This document shows, piece after piece, positions 1 to 13,183 of a stretch of DNA of 64,000 bases. The number at the start of each line of letters is the position of its first letter. Within the stretch, counting starts at the first letter, position 1. The notes below the pieces were generated by a model. It saw only the letters and a list, made by a program, of their open reading frames with translations, did not search any database and was not told the origin of the DNA. A program made the position numbers and the translations under genes. The stretch lies in NCBI GenBank assembly GCA_035222895.1, contig JAVYIG010001052.1, forward strand, positions 331,371 through 395,370, read 5' to 3'. The stretch is from Strongylocentrotus droebachiensis (lineage: Eukaryota; Echinodermata; Echinoidea; Camarodonta; Strongylocentrotidae).

Positions 1-1463
1 TCATTTTCATGGAAAGAGACTAAGGAAAAATTACTCCAACTTTATGGGCAACCGTGTATTCAAAAATATATTTATTGATATATTTTTTTTAATCGTTAAA
101 TTTAGCCTATCGATATTAATCATAGTGAAGGTAAAATAAAAGACAAAATAAAAATTAAAGTGTTACATTGAAACTCTCCATCGATAGCATCATCTTAAAA
201 AGTTGAATCAAATTCAAATATATTTTGGTTTCTGCAGGATTGGGAAGTTTAATTACTGGGAATATTTTTTCAAGAGTAAATTGTGTTATCTGATTTCGAT
301 TTACTAAACAAAATTCGGTTTAGACCTTTAACATTTTATAATCACTTTGTACAACCGTCGATACAAACGGTTGCTTTTTTGTAACTATAATTATAATCTA
401 AACGAGAGAGGGCACTATAGCATCAAAAGTACCGGTCATGGCAGAAAGATTTGGGCTAACTATACCCGAAGAAACACGATGCCAAACAAAGCAACGTACT
501 TCATATTTTCACTCGCTGAAATATAGTTAGCCAACCTTCATGTTTTGCCAACAGTAGTATATTTGTTTTTCACTGCATGTAGGCAGTTAAGCAATGGTTT
601 ATGGTATGAAAATATCTACACTTTAAAATATTAAAGACACTTGAAATTGCGATGCATGTATTCAATTATTATAAAACATTCTTGTTATGAATAAACAATG
701 TTTTATCTTTAAACAAAATATACGATATAATGTAATCCATGTTATGGGAAGCACATGAAATATCAGCTCGTTGACTATAAATTATATGTCAACACGCAGA
801 CAAAAGTAAAACAGACAGTTGTAACAATACAGTGTAATTATAAAGAAATTAAAATCACGAATCAAAACGAATAATTATACTAAAATTTGATTTGATATAG
901 CATTTACAAGAATTTTGCAACACTTATAAATATCAATATCCTATATATCATTCTATAAACAAGATCTCGAAATGGGCATCAAATGAAGGCTTGTTCAGAT
1001 TTCACGAAAATACAAGAAAAAACTTGATTATTTGGTCAATTTAATGCATGCGAGAAGCGGAAGACAATGTCAGATGGAAATAAATTGCAGATAAATGTTT
1101 ATCCCAGTCAAGAATTTAGTTATTGGATCATGAAAACATTATGCATGAATGCATTAGTATATTCCGGTTATTTGTTGTTTGTTCCCCTTAACATGATTTC
1201 CTCAATAATGACAATTTCTCCATTTTATGCATGCAGTGATCCACAGTTTATATTTTTAAATGAATACATGTAAATATAAATTTGAATATCAAAACATAGA
1301 ACAAACCAATTTGCCTTCTATGTTTTATATTATATATCTAAAATCACTCATGAAATGACTGACCAGCAAAAATCACTTTTGAAATTGGACAAAAAAAAGG
1401 CACGACCGAAAGAAATTGACAGACGTTCACTAACATCTTTATACAAAATGCGGCATCTTCATT

Positions 1464-1718
1464 CAGGGGCGGATCCAGCTTTTTATAAAGGGGGGGTTGG
1501 GGTGGTATGCGAGGGAGCGTAGCGACCGAGTCCAAGCGAGCGGAGCGAGCGAGGGGGGAGGGTGTGGGAGGGGGGTGTCCCCCCTCCCACAGTAGGGAAA
1601 ATTTTTGAAAATCTGTGTGTGAAAATGGCGTTTTCTTGCGATAAGATTTAAAAAAATGGTCCCCGGATTTTTTTTGGGGGGGTTGCAACCCCCCCAACCC
1701 CCCCTAGATCCGCCACTG
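1464..1718. mobile_element. MITE with CAGGGGCGGATCCAG ends and 5-bp duplication
   Basis: A 255-bp element with inverted ends CAGGGGCGGATCCAG / CTAGATCCGCCACTG and a TCATT duplication (1459-1463, 1719-1723). The inside is dominated by G and C runs. A hAT-like origin with 5-bp duplication is inferred. Confidence 0.8.
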
Positions 1719-2615
1719 TCATTACATTTCTACTTTGAACGAATAGCTATAACTCACGGATACCCGTCAACGATAGCCACGACAATTCTATCTAGGTAGG
1801 ATAATTCTTTTTATATACATTGAATTCTGGAAGAACTTACATTTTCAAGATCTTATTTCATTTTTGACGAGTTTAACTGCACTTAAATAGCAATGGAGAC
1901 TTACTCCCCTACCTCCAAAGGAGGAAATGGAAGACATTTTACTTTGGTTTTAACGCTTGGATCGTCTGACAAACAAATATTAATTTCATAACACCTTAAT
2001 CCAACCGTTCTGAAAATGCTGTTCACACTCTCAGTGGCTAAGTACTTGAATAAAAAAAAACTAATAGATATCCAAGTCCCTTGCTTATTCATCATGGGGA
2101 AAGACGGAACGGAAAATAATGCGAAATATCTTATCCACGTCCTCCCAAACTAAACATTATTTCATGAATAAATAGACAATTTAAAGGTTAACTATTAAAA
2201 TTACACTGCCATGAAATACCCACTACATTATGTTGCACAACATATTTACAAACCTTTCTAACCAAAAACCCCATTCCAATTTGTACAATCCTTTCATAGA
2301 AAAATGACAATCATTATATACACTTCAGAAAGGTGACTATTCAGGTAAGAAATACAAAATACGATACAAATACACACATCCCATCACACAATATATTATT
2401 TTACTTCAAAATCTTCAAAATTATCGCTTTAAATTGTTTTAGAATTTTTGGTGAATACAGGATTGTATTAATCCTTATATATCAATCCTTTTGCAATAAC
2501 TCAGACACAAAGTTTAAATGTTTGTTCTAACGCTATTCTTCAGCCGCTTGTTGATGACATTGGTTAATAAATTCAAATCCTATTTTCTAAAAAACTTATA
2601 CATTAAGTTAATTCT

Positions 2616-3155
2616 TTAAAGGTACTATGTCCCATTTGCAGGCCCAAAAAATGAAAAAGTTAAATTCCAACTGCATTTGAAAGATAATACTAATTTAGAA
2701 CTTCCCTAAAAAAGGTGGGGCTTGAAAATGTCCTCAAGTGGGAAAATAACGACTATTAGTTGTCAAATCGACTTTAGGGCTATAGAGCCCAAAAGTAATA
2801 GTCTTGATTTTCAGACAATTGTTCCGAATGGTCATACGTTTTATGCTGCGCAAAGATTCAATCAGTTTAATATTGGCCATCACAAGAATGGGTTATTGAT
2901 GTAGACAAATGCTCATGTACCCTTTACAACTCTTTTCATGTATGTTATTACCAAAGAAGGAAAAAAAGCCAGTCAGTCACTCAATAGTGTCTGACAGTGA
3001 AGTCTAGCAAGTAAACGGGTTTCCTTGCATAACTTGAATATGAGGACACTGCTAACGTTTACATTTCACAGATAGGACATACATGACATATTCATTATTC
3101 CTGCAAAGTTCTACAGAATTTGAGGTTGGCTGCAAAAGGGATATAGTACCTTTAA
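2616..3155. mobile_element. TTAA-flanked inverted-repeat element, copy 1
   Basis: A 540-bp element with 26-bp terminal inverted repeats (TTAAAGGTACTATGTCCC and its complement). Both ends are TTAA, as in piggyBac-type insertions, although the superfamily is not certain. It matches the copy at 8571-9094 in inverted orientation. Confidence 0.85.
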
Positions 3156-3800
3156 TATCATTTTTATTGCAAGAGTTTCTTCCACTAGACAACTTGTGAA
3201 ACACGATAAAAACCAAATTCACGTAACTATAAACTAAACATTAAATTGCATGAAGCGTAATAATGTTTATAAAATTGCACTCATATAGGGACATGTATTA
3301 CTATTTATACAATATGCAGAAAGCTAACATTGTTGTTTATACTGCTTCATCATAATGGTTTAACATTAATGAACACAGTGAAGACACAATAACAAAGGCA
3401 AATGGGTATATGTTCAGCTCATGGAAGCCCCAGGAATCCTAGGGTATAGTAATGTTTCTCCATAGTTCGGTGATTTTTTTTCCCCATCATTATTCATCTT
3501 AAATCTAAATGCTCGTTATGAGCAGCGAACTCGTTTACATTTGGCACTTGCATACATACTGTAATATTTAATATTGCAGCGTAACAATTCGTTCATAATA
3601 TAAGATTTTTACTTCTGAGATCATTTCTTGGTAAATGTCACACACAGTGGTTTATATTAGGTCAGCACTTGGGGAGGGGGGGGGGGGGGGGGGTATTACT
3701 GGTATCATCGTTTAATATTTTTTTCGCCATTCGAATCGGATGAAGGGGACATGTGACCCCCTCCCCCCCCCCCCATCATAAATATGCTACTGTAGGTATG

Positions 3801-3828
3801 TGGGGTGGGGTGGGGTGGGGGAGGGGGC
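3801..3828 (+). other. G-quadruplex-forming G tract
   Basis: Several GGGG runs separated by single T or A bases. It lies ~130 bp downstream of the Notum-like gene's stop, so that gene's transcript would read C-rich here. Confidence 0.6.
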
Positions 3829-3955
3829 GTAACTCAAATTATTGACTGTTAACTTACAATAAAATTAAATAGTGAAAATTCCTTCCTAATTCAGCCTAAT
3901 CCTTGGCCATATTTCACTTGATATTTCAGGAATGTAATGGACGATGGGAAGACGT

Positions 3956-4848
3956 TTACTTTTGTGATGGTGCCGCACTATGACCCACTGGGAATATAAA
4001 GAAATCATCCATGGCTTGAAGCTTGTCTGCCACCATCTTAAAGTGATCCCTACTCCAATCACACTCCGTATTGCACATCATGCTACTGGCACAATCAATG
4101 AACCAGTACTCGTTCGGTGACGCTGATGGTGCCGCCACGGTGACGTCCAGAGCACTGTCAGGAACGGCGGCCGCCGCCGTCGTCACCGTCGCGCTGCTAT
4201 TAACGGCGCGCTCACGCCCTGCCGATCTCTTCTGCTCCCCATCCTCACTGGTGAGCCTTAGGTACCACGCCGCAAAGGCATCTCGGACCACGACGTCAGT
4301 CCCTTCAAGGGCCACGTGATCCCAACCATGACCAATGAGATCGCTCGTGTAGCATGACGTCATAAAGACACCGTCCACGTCGGCCATCCTCGCTTCCAGG
4401 ATCTTCGAGGAGACGTCGGCGCCGAATCGGTCCATCAGCGGTTTGAGTTCTGGGCAATCTTGGGGATGGCATCGCATGCTGAGGATATTCCAGATGGACC
4501 AGGGATCGTACTTAGAGTTGGTGATGAAGAGGGGTGTCTGGATGTACTTGGTGGCGTATTCAGGAAACATGCATGTCCACGCACTGCCGGGATCGGCCAA
4601 CACTTGTGACTGGACGCAGTCCGAATCCAGACTCTCTGAAAGGTTACAAAACATTAATGAAAAGTAAACCCTTATATCCTTGCCAATATAAACCTAAACA
4701 ATAATTGATTATCATTATTCTCGTAGACTTCTCACAGCATACACAAATGGTAAAGAATATAAAAACAATGCTGTCTTTTAGTCGGAAATAAAATAGCTGA
4801 AAGGTATAATGTTATACCACACGCCCTCACACAAGGCTATGAACTTAC

Positions 4849-4887
<39 letters not shown>

Positions 4888-6464
4888 TCCCTATCTCTCT
4901 CTCTCTCTCTTGCTCCCTTTCTCTCTTGTCATCTCCATGAAGGAATATACGAATATTATTACGAACTCTTTTTAACATTATCTTGACTGTCGATATATAA
5001 CTATCGAAAAAATCTCCCTGTTCCTGGCACTTTCTGCCATGCGTGCCGAATAAAATATAGGGTTTTATGGCATAATATTGTACATCATTATTATCTATTT
5101 GACAATTTTATTTCGGAGTTCTACAGATTTTCCTCTGAGCCGTTAAAAAATAAAACCAACCTAGCATATGATGTAGATTGAAGAGCCTCTGGAACTGTAT
5201 CCTAATGTGCATATAGGCGGACCGGTTATAAGTGTCGATATAGAAGGCGGAGTCCGCAAGGGCGTGGTAGGTAGCAGTAGGTGGTAGGAGGGTCTTCACG
5301 TGATCCGCCTGGTAGAAAACACCAAGCCCTCCAGCTGAGGGGGTAGAATGATTAAAGTAATCATGAGTAATGATCAATGTTAATGATAGAAATTAGCTCA
5401 CATCGAATTATAAGAAGGTAACTGGAGCCAACTGAATTTATGACAGTTGTTTGCATGCACACGAAATTGATGCTATGGCAATATTAAAGTGATAACAAAA
5501 TATAAGCGTGTGACGAACTGGGAGAAAGGGAATTCCTATTCAAAGTAACCCCCCCCCTCATTTTTCTTCATATTGATTAATCAAATACAATTTTTTTAAA
5601 TGCATATAATGTTGAAGAGCACAATGGCTCTAAATCTCACAATAAGCCTTAGCTTGTGTCGGGATACGGCTGTAAAATTTAGGACGGAAGATACTGAAGA
5701 GTAAAGAGGTCCGCTTAATAAAACTTGGTTAGAGTATGAATAATACAGTTGTTAACTGTAATTTCTAAAGACTGTGTCGAACTGATTTTACGGAAGGGAG
5801 AGAGAAAAAGATTAATCACTTACATCCAGTTCCAGAGAAGATGATCCTATCTGCAGCACTCATCTCAGTGGTGTTCAGAAGATAGTTGATGATGGACTCC
5901 AGGACTAAGGATCCTCTCTGGTAGATCACGCCCTCATCAGAGATACTCAATGCCATCGGTGAATCACCTTGGTAACCGCAAACAAAATATGTTTCAAAGA
6001 GAAGATTGTGTTTTTATGTACATGTATATAAAGTGGACGAATATCATCGAAGAAATGAATGTTTCCTGAAAAGGTTGACTCTTCAAATGCCCTCATAATC
6101 GAAGTATGACAAGAAATAGCTTAAGTGTTTGGACCATACTTTCATTCCGCATGATGTTTTGTGTAATCCCATTAGGCATAATGTACATTTCTGTGTACTT
6201 ATCAGTTATCACGTGATTTTAGTCATCTTTTTGATGATTTCAAAAACCTCACAGACACTGTACACGCCAATACTCGTTTTGAGTTTCTACGAAAGCTTTC
6301 ATAACGTAATAGTGTAAAAAGTCTTATGCAAGAGATGAAGAGCAAACATGAAAAATGTCCGGAAACTGTAAAATAAGAGTAAAATGGTTAATATCCCTTT
6401 AATAGAGGCATTTGATTACTCTTCTCATCAGGTTATGAATAGAAACCCCCTCCCCCCCCCCCCC

Positions 6465-6495
<31 letters not shown>

Positions 6496-7920
6496 TTGAA
6501 AAAGAGGCGCCATCGCAGTAATGGAACTGGACCATATTCCAGTTGTAGAAATCAGGGTTAACCTCAGGATCGGAAGACATCAAGCCAGGGGTAGGGATTA
6601 CTGCTGGTATACTGGAAGACGACCCGAGGGGGGTAAGGCTCCGCTGGTAGCAGTTGGTGGCGTTGTAGCACCACTGTCCGTCGGGGAGATGGAGGATCCA
6701 GGAATTGAGGCCGGAGTTAGCACCTGCATGAATTTAGCATTTAGATTATGATGAATTTTGTTAAAACAAAATTATTATGTAACAACAATATAATTATCCT
6801 ATGAATTAGCATAGGAGACAATTACAATGATTATGAAGAATTTTATCAAAACAAATATGTAACAACAATATAATCATCCCAATTAGCATGGGAAACAATA
6901 ATTATAAGAGTATAATGCAACCGACACATGCATAGGGCCTCAACTTTTACGTTAAAGGTACCTGCATGTTCAAGATTTCTCTATTGCTTTTATTCAAAGG
7001 ATTACAACTATTGATTTGTTTTTATATTGGAGTACATAAAGCACATTAAAGGTCGACTTTTTGAGAGCATATACTTATTCATACTCAATCAACATGAAAA
7101 TCATATTTGTCTCATTCTGCAGTGATTATAATTATTTATTATTATGTCGTATCAGAACAATATGTACATAGCACGCATGCTTTTCATGCTGTAATAATAT
7201 ACATTGTTTTACCCCATATTAGGTCAAAATAAATCCCACTACGTTTTTTATATTGTAAAGTGGCAACTTTAATTTGTTAATGGTTATCGTCTGTGCTTGA
7301 AATAGTCCAAACATTTGCTGGGCTTACAGTCAAGACGTAATGAAAATATCATGTCGTATGAATTATTATGATGAGAGAATAAAGAAGGGCTCTGTATAGA
7401 ATTTCAACGCCCTTTTATTTAACTTTTATAGCAAAAAGCAAAGCAAAGTACCTTTTCTCATGTAAAATGCAGGTGCACTTCCATCAAGGCAGAACGCTCC
7501 CGCCTTACTCGCTATCTCATGGGGAATCTTCACCACTTGAGCTACCCCATCCGCCCCTCCTCCTCCTCCCCCTCCTCCAGACCAAAGCGAGGACGAGGGG
7601 GTGGCCGGACCCAGCAAGTAGGTGCTCACCAACCAGAGGGTCAACCACGTGGTCCATAGCGTGGCTAGGACGACGACCAGGGTCCAACAGGAGAAAATGC
7701 GACAGAGGCAGGCGCAGCAGCCTCGCTGCTGGTAGGAGTTCGGACCGTAGTTCTTGCCCCGGTACGTGGTCTCAGACGGCGGCGGAAGACGCGAGGTCTT
7801 CTTCGACGGCCCGGGTGAGGTCTTCTTCTTCTTGAAGGTTTTCCGTCTATCACCGCTGCCGTCGAGGGGCGTGTATTCATCCTCGTAGTCGTGATACTCG
7901 TAATCCATCATCGATGACAT
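3956..7920 (-). CDS. Membrane-anchored Notum-like pectinacetylesterase-family protein (5 coding exons, 564 aa)
   Basis: Coding exons, in transcript order, are 7452-7920, 6496-6723, 5824-5967, 5161-5334 and 3956-4635. All junctions are GT/AG, phases agree, and the total is 1695 nt. The start is the ATG at 7920; the frame continues upstream, but with no ATG, to a possible 3' splice site near 7942, so a 5' UTR exon may lie further up. The N-terminus is acidic/Tyr-rich and then Lys-rich, followed by a Cys/Trp-rich hydrophobic segment at about residues 78-104 and a Gly run. This reads as a type II signal anchor with the enzyme domain outside the cytosol. Family features follow: CLDGSAPAFY (144-153), QWCYN..NC, NWNMVQFHYCDG, SGGLGVF and the NSKYDPW Asp motif (D382). 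Notum and plant pectinacetylesterases are carboxylester hydrolases. Here the nucleophile-elbow Ser appears to be Gly280 (Ser is at 281 instead) and the usual SC..H histidine position is Ser436, so activity is doubtful. The substrate is unknown. Confidence 0.85.
4852..4926. repeat. CT-rich microsatellite
   Basis: (CT)n with minor interruptions, in the last intron of the Notum-like gene. Similar (GA)n/(CT)n tracts occur at 45080-45140, 48610-48650 and 62753-62785. Confidence 0.95.
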
Positions 7921-8570
7921 CGGGTTTGTCAGTAGTGTAAACTCTAAGAACAAATGTTAATTACAATGATGATCGCTTTAATAACGGTGCATGATTATAA
8001 TACAAGCTGTCATGATTATGTTAAGTAATTTTTATTATTTTTTTGTATATGTTATTTAAACAAATCGTGAAAATCAAATATTTACAACATTCGATAAATT
8101 GAAGGAAAAGAAAATACAAAATACCCCCCCCCCCAAAAAAAAAAAAATACAAAATACAAAAAAAAAAAAATGCAAATACAAATACAAATACAAACATTTA
8201 GAAACAGCTCCACACATTCGTTAGTGTTATTATTCTGGTACGATGTAACTACAATAAATTCTAAAATAATGTTTTCATGAAAGCATTCTCTCCTCAAATC
8301 TTTACAAACGAACTAACACTACATAATTATTTCAATGTACACAGATTCACGTACGAGAATAATATTCACTTAATTATGCCAGTGAAGATGATTATCTGAT
8401 TATAGAAGAATTACAGTAACAATCACAAATATAATTATCAGATTCGGACATTACAAAAAGAATCCAGTAATTATCAAATTAAATGGGTGTTTGCCAAATT
8501 TATTATCATTGCCAAACACAAATATTAATCACCCAATTAATTGAACGTTATCTAATTACATGTAACAGCT

Positions 8571-9094
8571 TTAAAGATACTATGTCCCTTTTGCAGCCAA
8601 CCTCAAATTCTGTAGAACTTTGCAGGAATTATGGATATGTCATGTATGTCCTATCTGTGAAATTTAAACGTTAGCAGTGTCCTAATATTCAATTTATGCA
8701 AGGAAACCCGTTTACTTGCTAGACTTCACTGTCAGAAGTTTGTCAGTGACTGGCTTTTTTCTTCTTTGGTAATAACATACATAAAATGAGCTGTAAAGGA
8801 TTTGTCTACATCAATAACCTACTTCTTGTAATGGCCAAAATTAAACTGATTGAATCTTTGCGCAGCATAAAACGTACGACCATTCGGTATATGGTCTGAA
8901 AATCAAGACTATTACTTATTGGCTCTATAGCTCCTAAGTCGATTTGACAACTAATAATCATTATTTTCCAACTTGAAGACATTTTCAAGCCCCACCTTTT
9001 TTGAGGGAAGTTCTAAATAAGTATTATCTTTCAAATGCCATTGGAATTTAACCTTTTCATTTTTTGACCTGCAAATGGGACATAGTACCTTTAA
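8571..9094. mobile_element. TTAA-flanked inverted-repeat element, copy 2
   Basis: A 524-bp relative of 2616-3155 in opposite orientation, with the same TTAA-bounded ends. Many substitutions and small indels separate the copies. No transposase is encoded. Confidence 0.85.
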
Positions 9095-12000
9095 TGGCTG
9101 AATTGTAGTCATAGTCCAAACCCTATCATGCAGGATTGCAACGGTTACAATGAAGCTCATCACACAAGAATATACAATGAACATAATTTCAAACAGTTCC
9201 ACTACAAACGACTCGAAGTAGAATGATTGCTATATTAATAATGCATGTTCAATGCACAACATGAGTAGATTTTCGTTATATTGTATTTTTATGAATAGTT
9301 ATTTTGACAATTTTCATTTTAGGGAAAATTATGCGTATGATTCGACTTACAATCATCATAACTGCAGTCGGTTATAAGTTTGTACACATCGACGGAAAAG
9401 CCATGTACATGCATGAACATATAGGATTATGTTCGACAACATAGAATAGCGTTTTATATTATCAGGATTATAATTATAATGCTCAATACCAAACATGTAA
9501 AATGATTGCACCCCGAATAAATGTTTATAAGCAGTTGCCATTATAATGTATAATAATGGTGTTTATCGAAGAAAGAGATCAACATATCGAATCCAGTATC
9601 ATTTATTATATTGGCATGTTTAATATGTGTACGTAACGATTACTACAATTATGATAATATCAAAATATTATTATCTTACACAAAACATGCTATCGTATTG
9701 TTATTTTGAACTTACTGTTTTTTGTTCTTCAAACGTATAAGAAGTGTAAGTCGACTCTCAGATTGCAGCTAATTCATCTTCTTAACAAAATACGTATAAA
9801 GCAGGATATAAAATCAAACTCACATAACTTCGGAAACGTGTATAAATATACCAGCGTGGAAGAGCTGTAATGTCCCAATGTGCCTATAGAAAACTGATTT
9901 GAAAACCGATAATAATTCGTTTGCTTTCCTCTCAATCCCGCACGCCATATGGAACAAGTGGCGCATATATTAAAACTGAAATCCACACCGGCAGAAAATT
10001 AACACACTTTCTTATTATACACACGGCGAGAGGTATACAATAGGCCTGGGAATAACACGTGGACGGTATTATGATAATTAAAGGCTGTCTGCGATTGCGG
10101 TGTATGTATAGACAAAAGGGTCTCATTTGCATGATAATTACATTTATATTCATAAAACAGTTCAACGATATGGAGTTATGATAACAAATCGATACTGCTG
10201 TATTTTAGCAGCACGAATATACAAAAAATAATGCAGTTTATATCAAAATGCAGGATATTATGCCAAAATGAGTGTACCGATTTTATCACATTAAATTAAA
10301 TTTCCGTTTATATTATATATTCTTGTTTTAGCATCATTTGCATTAAAGTTCGTTTCGATTTAGTTTTATCATTAACATTTGAATCGCCATCATCATCATC
10401 GTTGAAATATTAAAGGAAATACAATAAAGCCCATTTTGTTACAATAAGTATCGCACCTTTGTGACGTCATGAATCAATTTTTAAATCACAATTTCAACAT
10501 GCGAGATGCCTACCCGCATATAAATGCTGTGAAGTGGTAAATCAAAGATTTTCACTGGCAGATTGAAGTTTAAAGGGAAAGCTCGCTCACACTAAAACAT
10601 GATTGTATAATGAATTATTTTTAATAATGAATGGTTGATAGCATTCAGAGTAATTCGCTTTGTCTCCAATCCTATTGGTTTGTAAAGGATGGAGCCTGGG
10701 TATCCCCCCCCAACCATATTTTGAAGGCCTAGAAAAACTTAATTAAAGAGAAAAGGTTGCAGAAGGTATGTGCCCAACCTGTCGTTGGAAGATTCTGCAC
10801 CCCCCCCCCCCCTTCGTTTACTTTCTGGATAACTATGTACTCATCGGTCTCAGAGGAACAATCTTTTATTTCGTTTGTTTCCCCTTCTGTCTGTCGTTCT
10901 TTCCCTTTGTTTACGTCTTACTTTCTTTCTTCACTTTCCCCCTCTCTGTCTGTATCCCCCCTCCCCCTTCCACCTCCCTTTATAACTACCCCCTTCACTT
11001 TCTCTTTCCAAGTCCCCAGCTTTAATTTGTTCTCATGGTGATTATATTGTTTCCAATCGAATTTACGAAGTGATAAATCATATAGAGAACGTCGATGACA
11101 AAAGATCAGTAGTGTTTGTACTTCGGAATATTATTTGCTAGTCTGGACAAAAGTAAATGTCAACTATGGAAAGCCAGATGAAGCTATTTTTAAGCAGCTA
11201 AATTGTGATTTAAAACAAAATTAACGGAAAACAATTTTTTTCCAGACGAAATTTGCTCCTGAAAACATCAATATATTTTTTGTCCGATCTAGCAGCAAAC
11301 TATTCATGGAATTGATAACGATGAACAAAGAAAGTCATTTTATTTAAAATCGAAAGAGTGAAGGTAATACCTGGTCGTTATGTTTCAGGAAAGAAGCATC
11401 AATGCCGATGCAATACCAGGTTTGTTTTGTCAAATACAGCCTCAGCAGCCATTCATTGTAATATATAGATCAGAGCCACAATATGAATAGACTACTATTT
11501 TTTGATAAATTCAAATGCAAAACAATAATTCTCTGCCAAAATTCACACTTGGACGAGACATTTTATAGTTCCAAACGACAATCTTTCGTTTTACTGACAT
11601 TATATGCATCAGTTGCTGCGAATGGAAATCATCCCTCAGATATAAATATATTGACAGGAGGAACATGCTAAAAGCCTGACGACAATAAACTAAAGCATCA
11701 ATATAAACATCTCATTAGCCATTATATTAATGTTATTAAACATTTTCATTACAAAATGTGATATCGAGCAATTACATGGATATAGAGATTAAATACTCAC
11801 GTTGATTTGATAGTGGGCATCAACGGAACGCCGAGACATATGAAATTCCAAAGTTGTGTTTTCAGTTTTAAACACTAACTGTTGAAACTACAGATGGATG
11901 AAGATGAAGGATGTTTCCCATTCATTGGCGCCACAGTGATATAACACGTGAACAAACCTGATGCGGTGTGTCGTGTTTTCATACCACGCGCCTATAAAAT

Positions 12001-12264
12001 TAATGATGCATTGGACCCATACCGATATTTCCCTCTAAACGCACAGTACTGTTGTGAACGAACCAGGTGACACGTGTCGGAGAATTATACGGAGAATGAA
12101 TGAAAGATATACAGAGAGATGGAGGAAAGGTTACAAGGTATATGAGGAGATTGAAATATAGACGAAAGGGATAGATAGGCGGAGAGGAAGGGAAAATGTA
12201 CTAGGCAGAAACGGGAGAGGAGAAGATATAATAGGGCAAAGTAGTGAGGAAAGATAAATGGAGC

Positions 12265-13183
12265 CAGGGGGGGGGGGGGCACAGTGCCCTCCGCTTTTTC
12301 AAGTACCCCTAAAGTGCCCCTTTTACTTCAGATAAGTGCCCCTTTTTTATTTCTAATAGGTGCCCGTTCTACATTCCTATGTGTGCCACTACACTTCTTT
12401 TGATTGTATCTTTTAGAATCCGTGAGGTGTCCCTTATATTTTGTCAAATACCTTTTTTCATTCTTATAAGTGCCTCTTTTATTCCCCGGTGAGTGCCCTT
12501 ATTCAAATTTGAGAGGTGCCCCCTTAAACTTTGAAATTAGTGCTCCTTTTATTTTGACAAGAGCCCCTTATCCTTTCGGATTCGTGCCATTTCCTTCTGA
12601 TATAATTGCCCCGTTTCATTTGTAATAAGTGCCCCTTTTCCGTTCTCATAAGTGCCCTTTTTCTTCATCTTTGGTGAGTGCTCCTTATTACGTGCGAGAA
12701 GTGCCCCTTTTTCGCCTCTGATAATTCCCCTTTTTACTTTGACATGTGCTCTTTTTTCTATCTAATATAAGTTCTTTACCCATTGGATATATGCTCCCTT
12801 TTCCTTTTACCATAAAACGGCTCCTTATTTAAAGCGACTAAGAGCATTTTTCTTTAATTTCACCCAAAGCTCGCTCGCATTTGAAGTTTATAATTATGTT
12901 TCTTATCGAAGGCCTTTTCAGTCTTTCATGATTAGATTGTACCCCATGTAATTTTTCGCACTGCGACCTCACAAATCATCACACCCAACTACAAAGTATG
13001 ACGATTAAGCAGTATCTTGGACCAATAAAGAAAGTAATTATCTCTGATAATGTAATCACAATGTAAGGGTATTTATATTTCGCTTTGAGTTTTCGCTTTG
13101 TAGGTGCCCCATTTCTCTCCAAAAAGTGCTCTTTTTTGTTAGTGCCTCCCCCCCACACTTTGAAAGACGCTCCGATGCTCCTG
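12265..13183. mobile_element. Repeat element containing an expanded GTGCCCC minisatellite
   Basis: The right portion (12850-13183) matches the complement of 15986-16536, including ACACCCAAC, the TTTGTAGGTGCC region and the GCTCGCTCGCATTT motif. The left portion (about 12300-12850) is a degenerate array of GTGCCCCTTTT-type units roughly every 23 bp. Clear target duplications were not found. Confidence 0.7.

Larger units (their letters stand above)
1..3955. other. Intergenic region
   Basis: AT-rich sequence with two MITEs (1464, 2616) and several long G or C runs (3675-3690, 3762-3775). No ORF here looks like a gene; the 3' UTR of the Notum-like gene probably occupies the right edge. Confidence 0.7.

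Noticed and set aside
2722..2904. 60-residue ORF with a similar antisense ORF at 8806-8988
   Set aside because: Both lie in the two copies of a non-coding MITE; similarity reflects the repeat and not a gene family.
4071..4319. 82-residue plus-strand ORF
   Set aside because: Antisense shadow of the last exon of the Notum-like gene.
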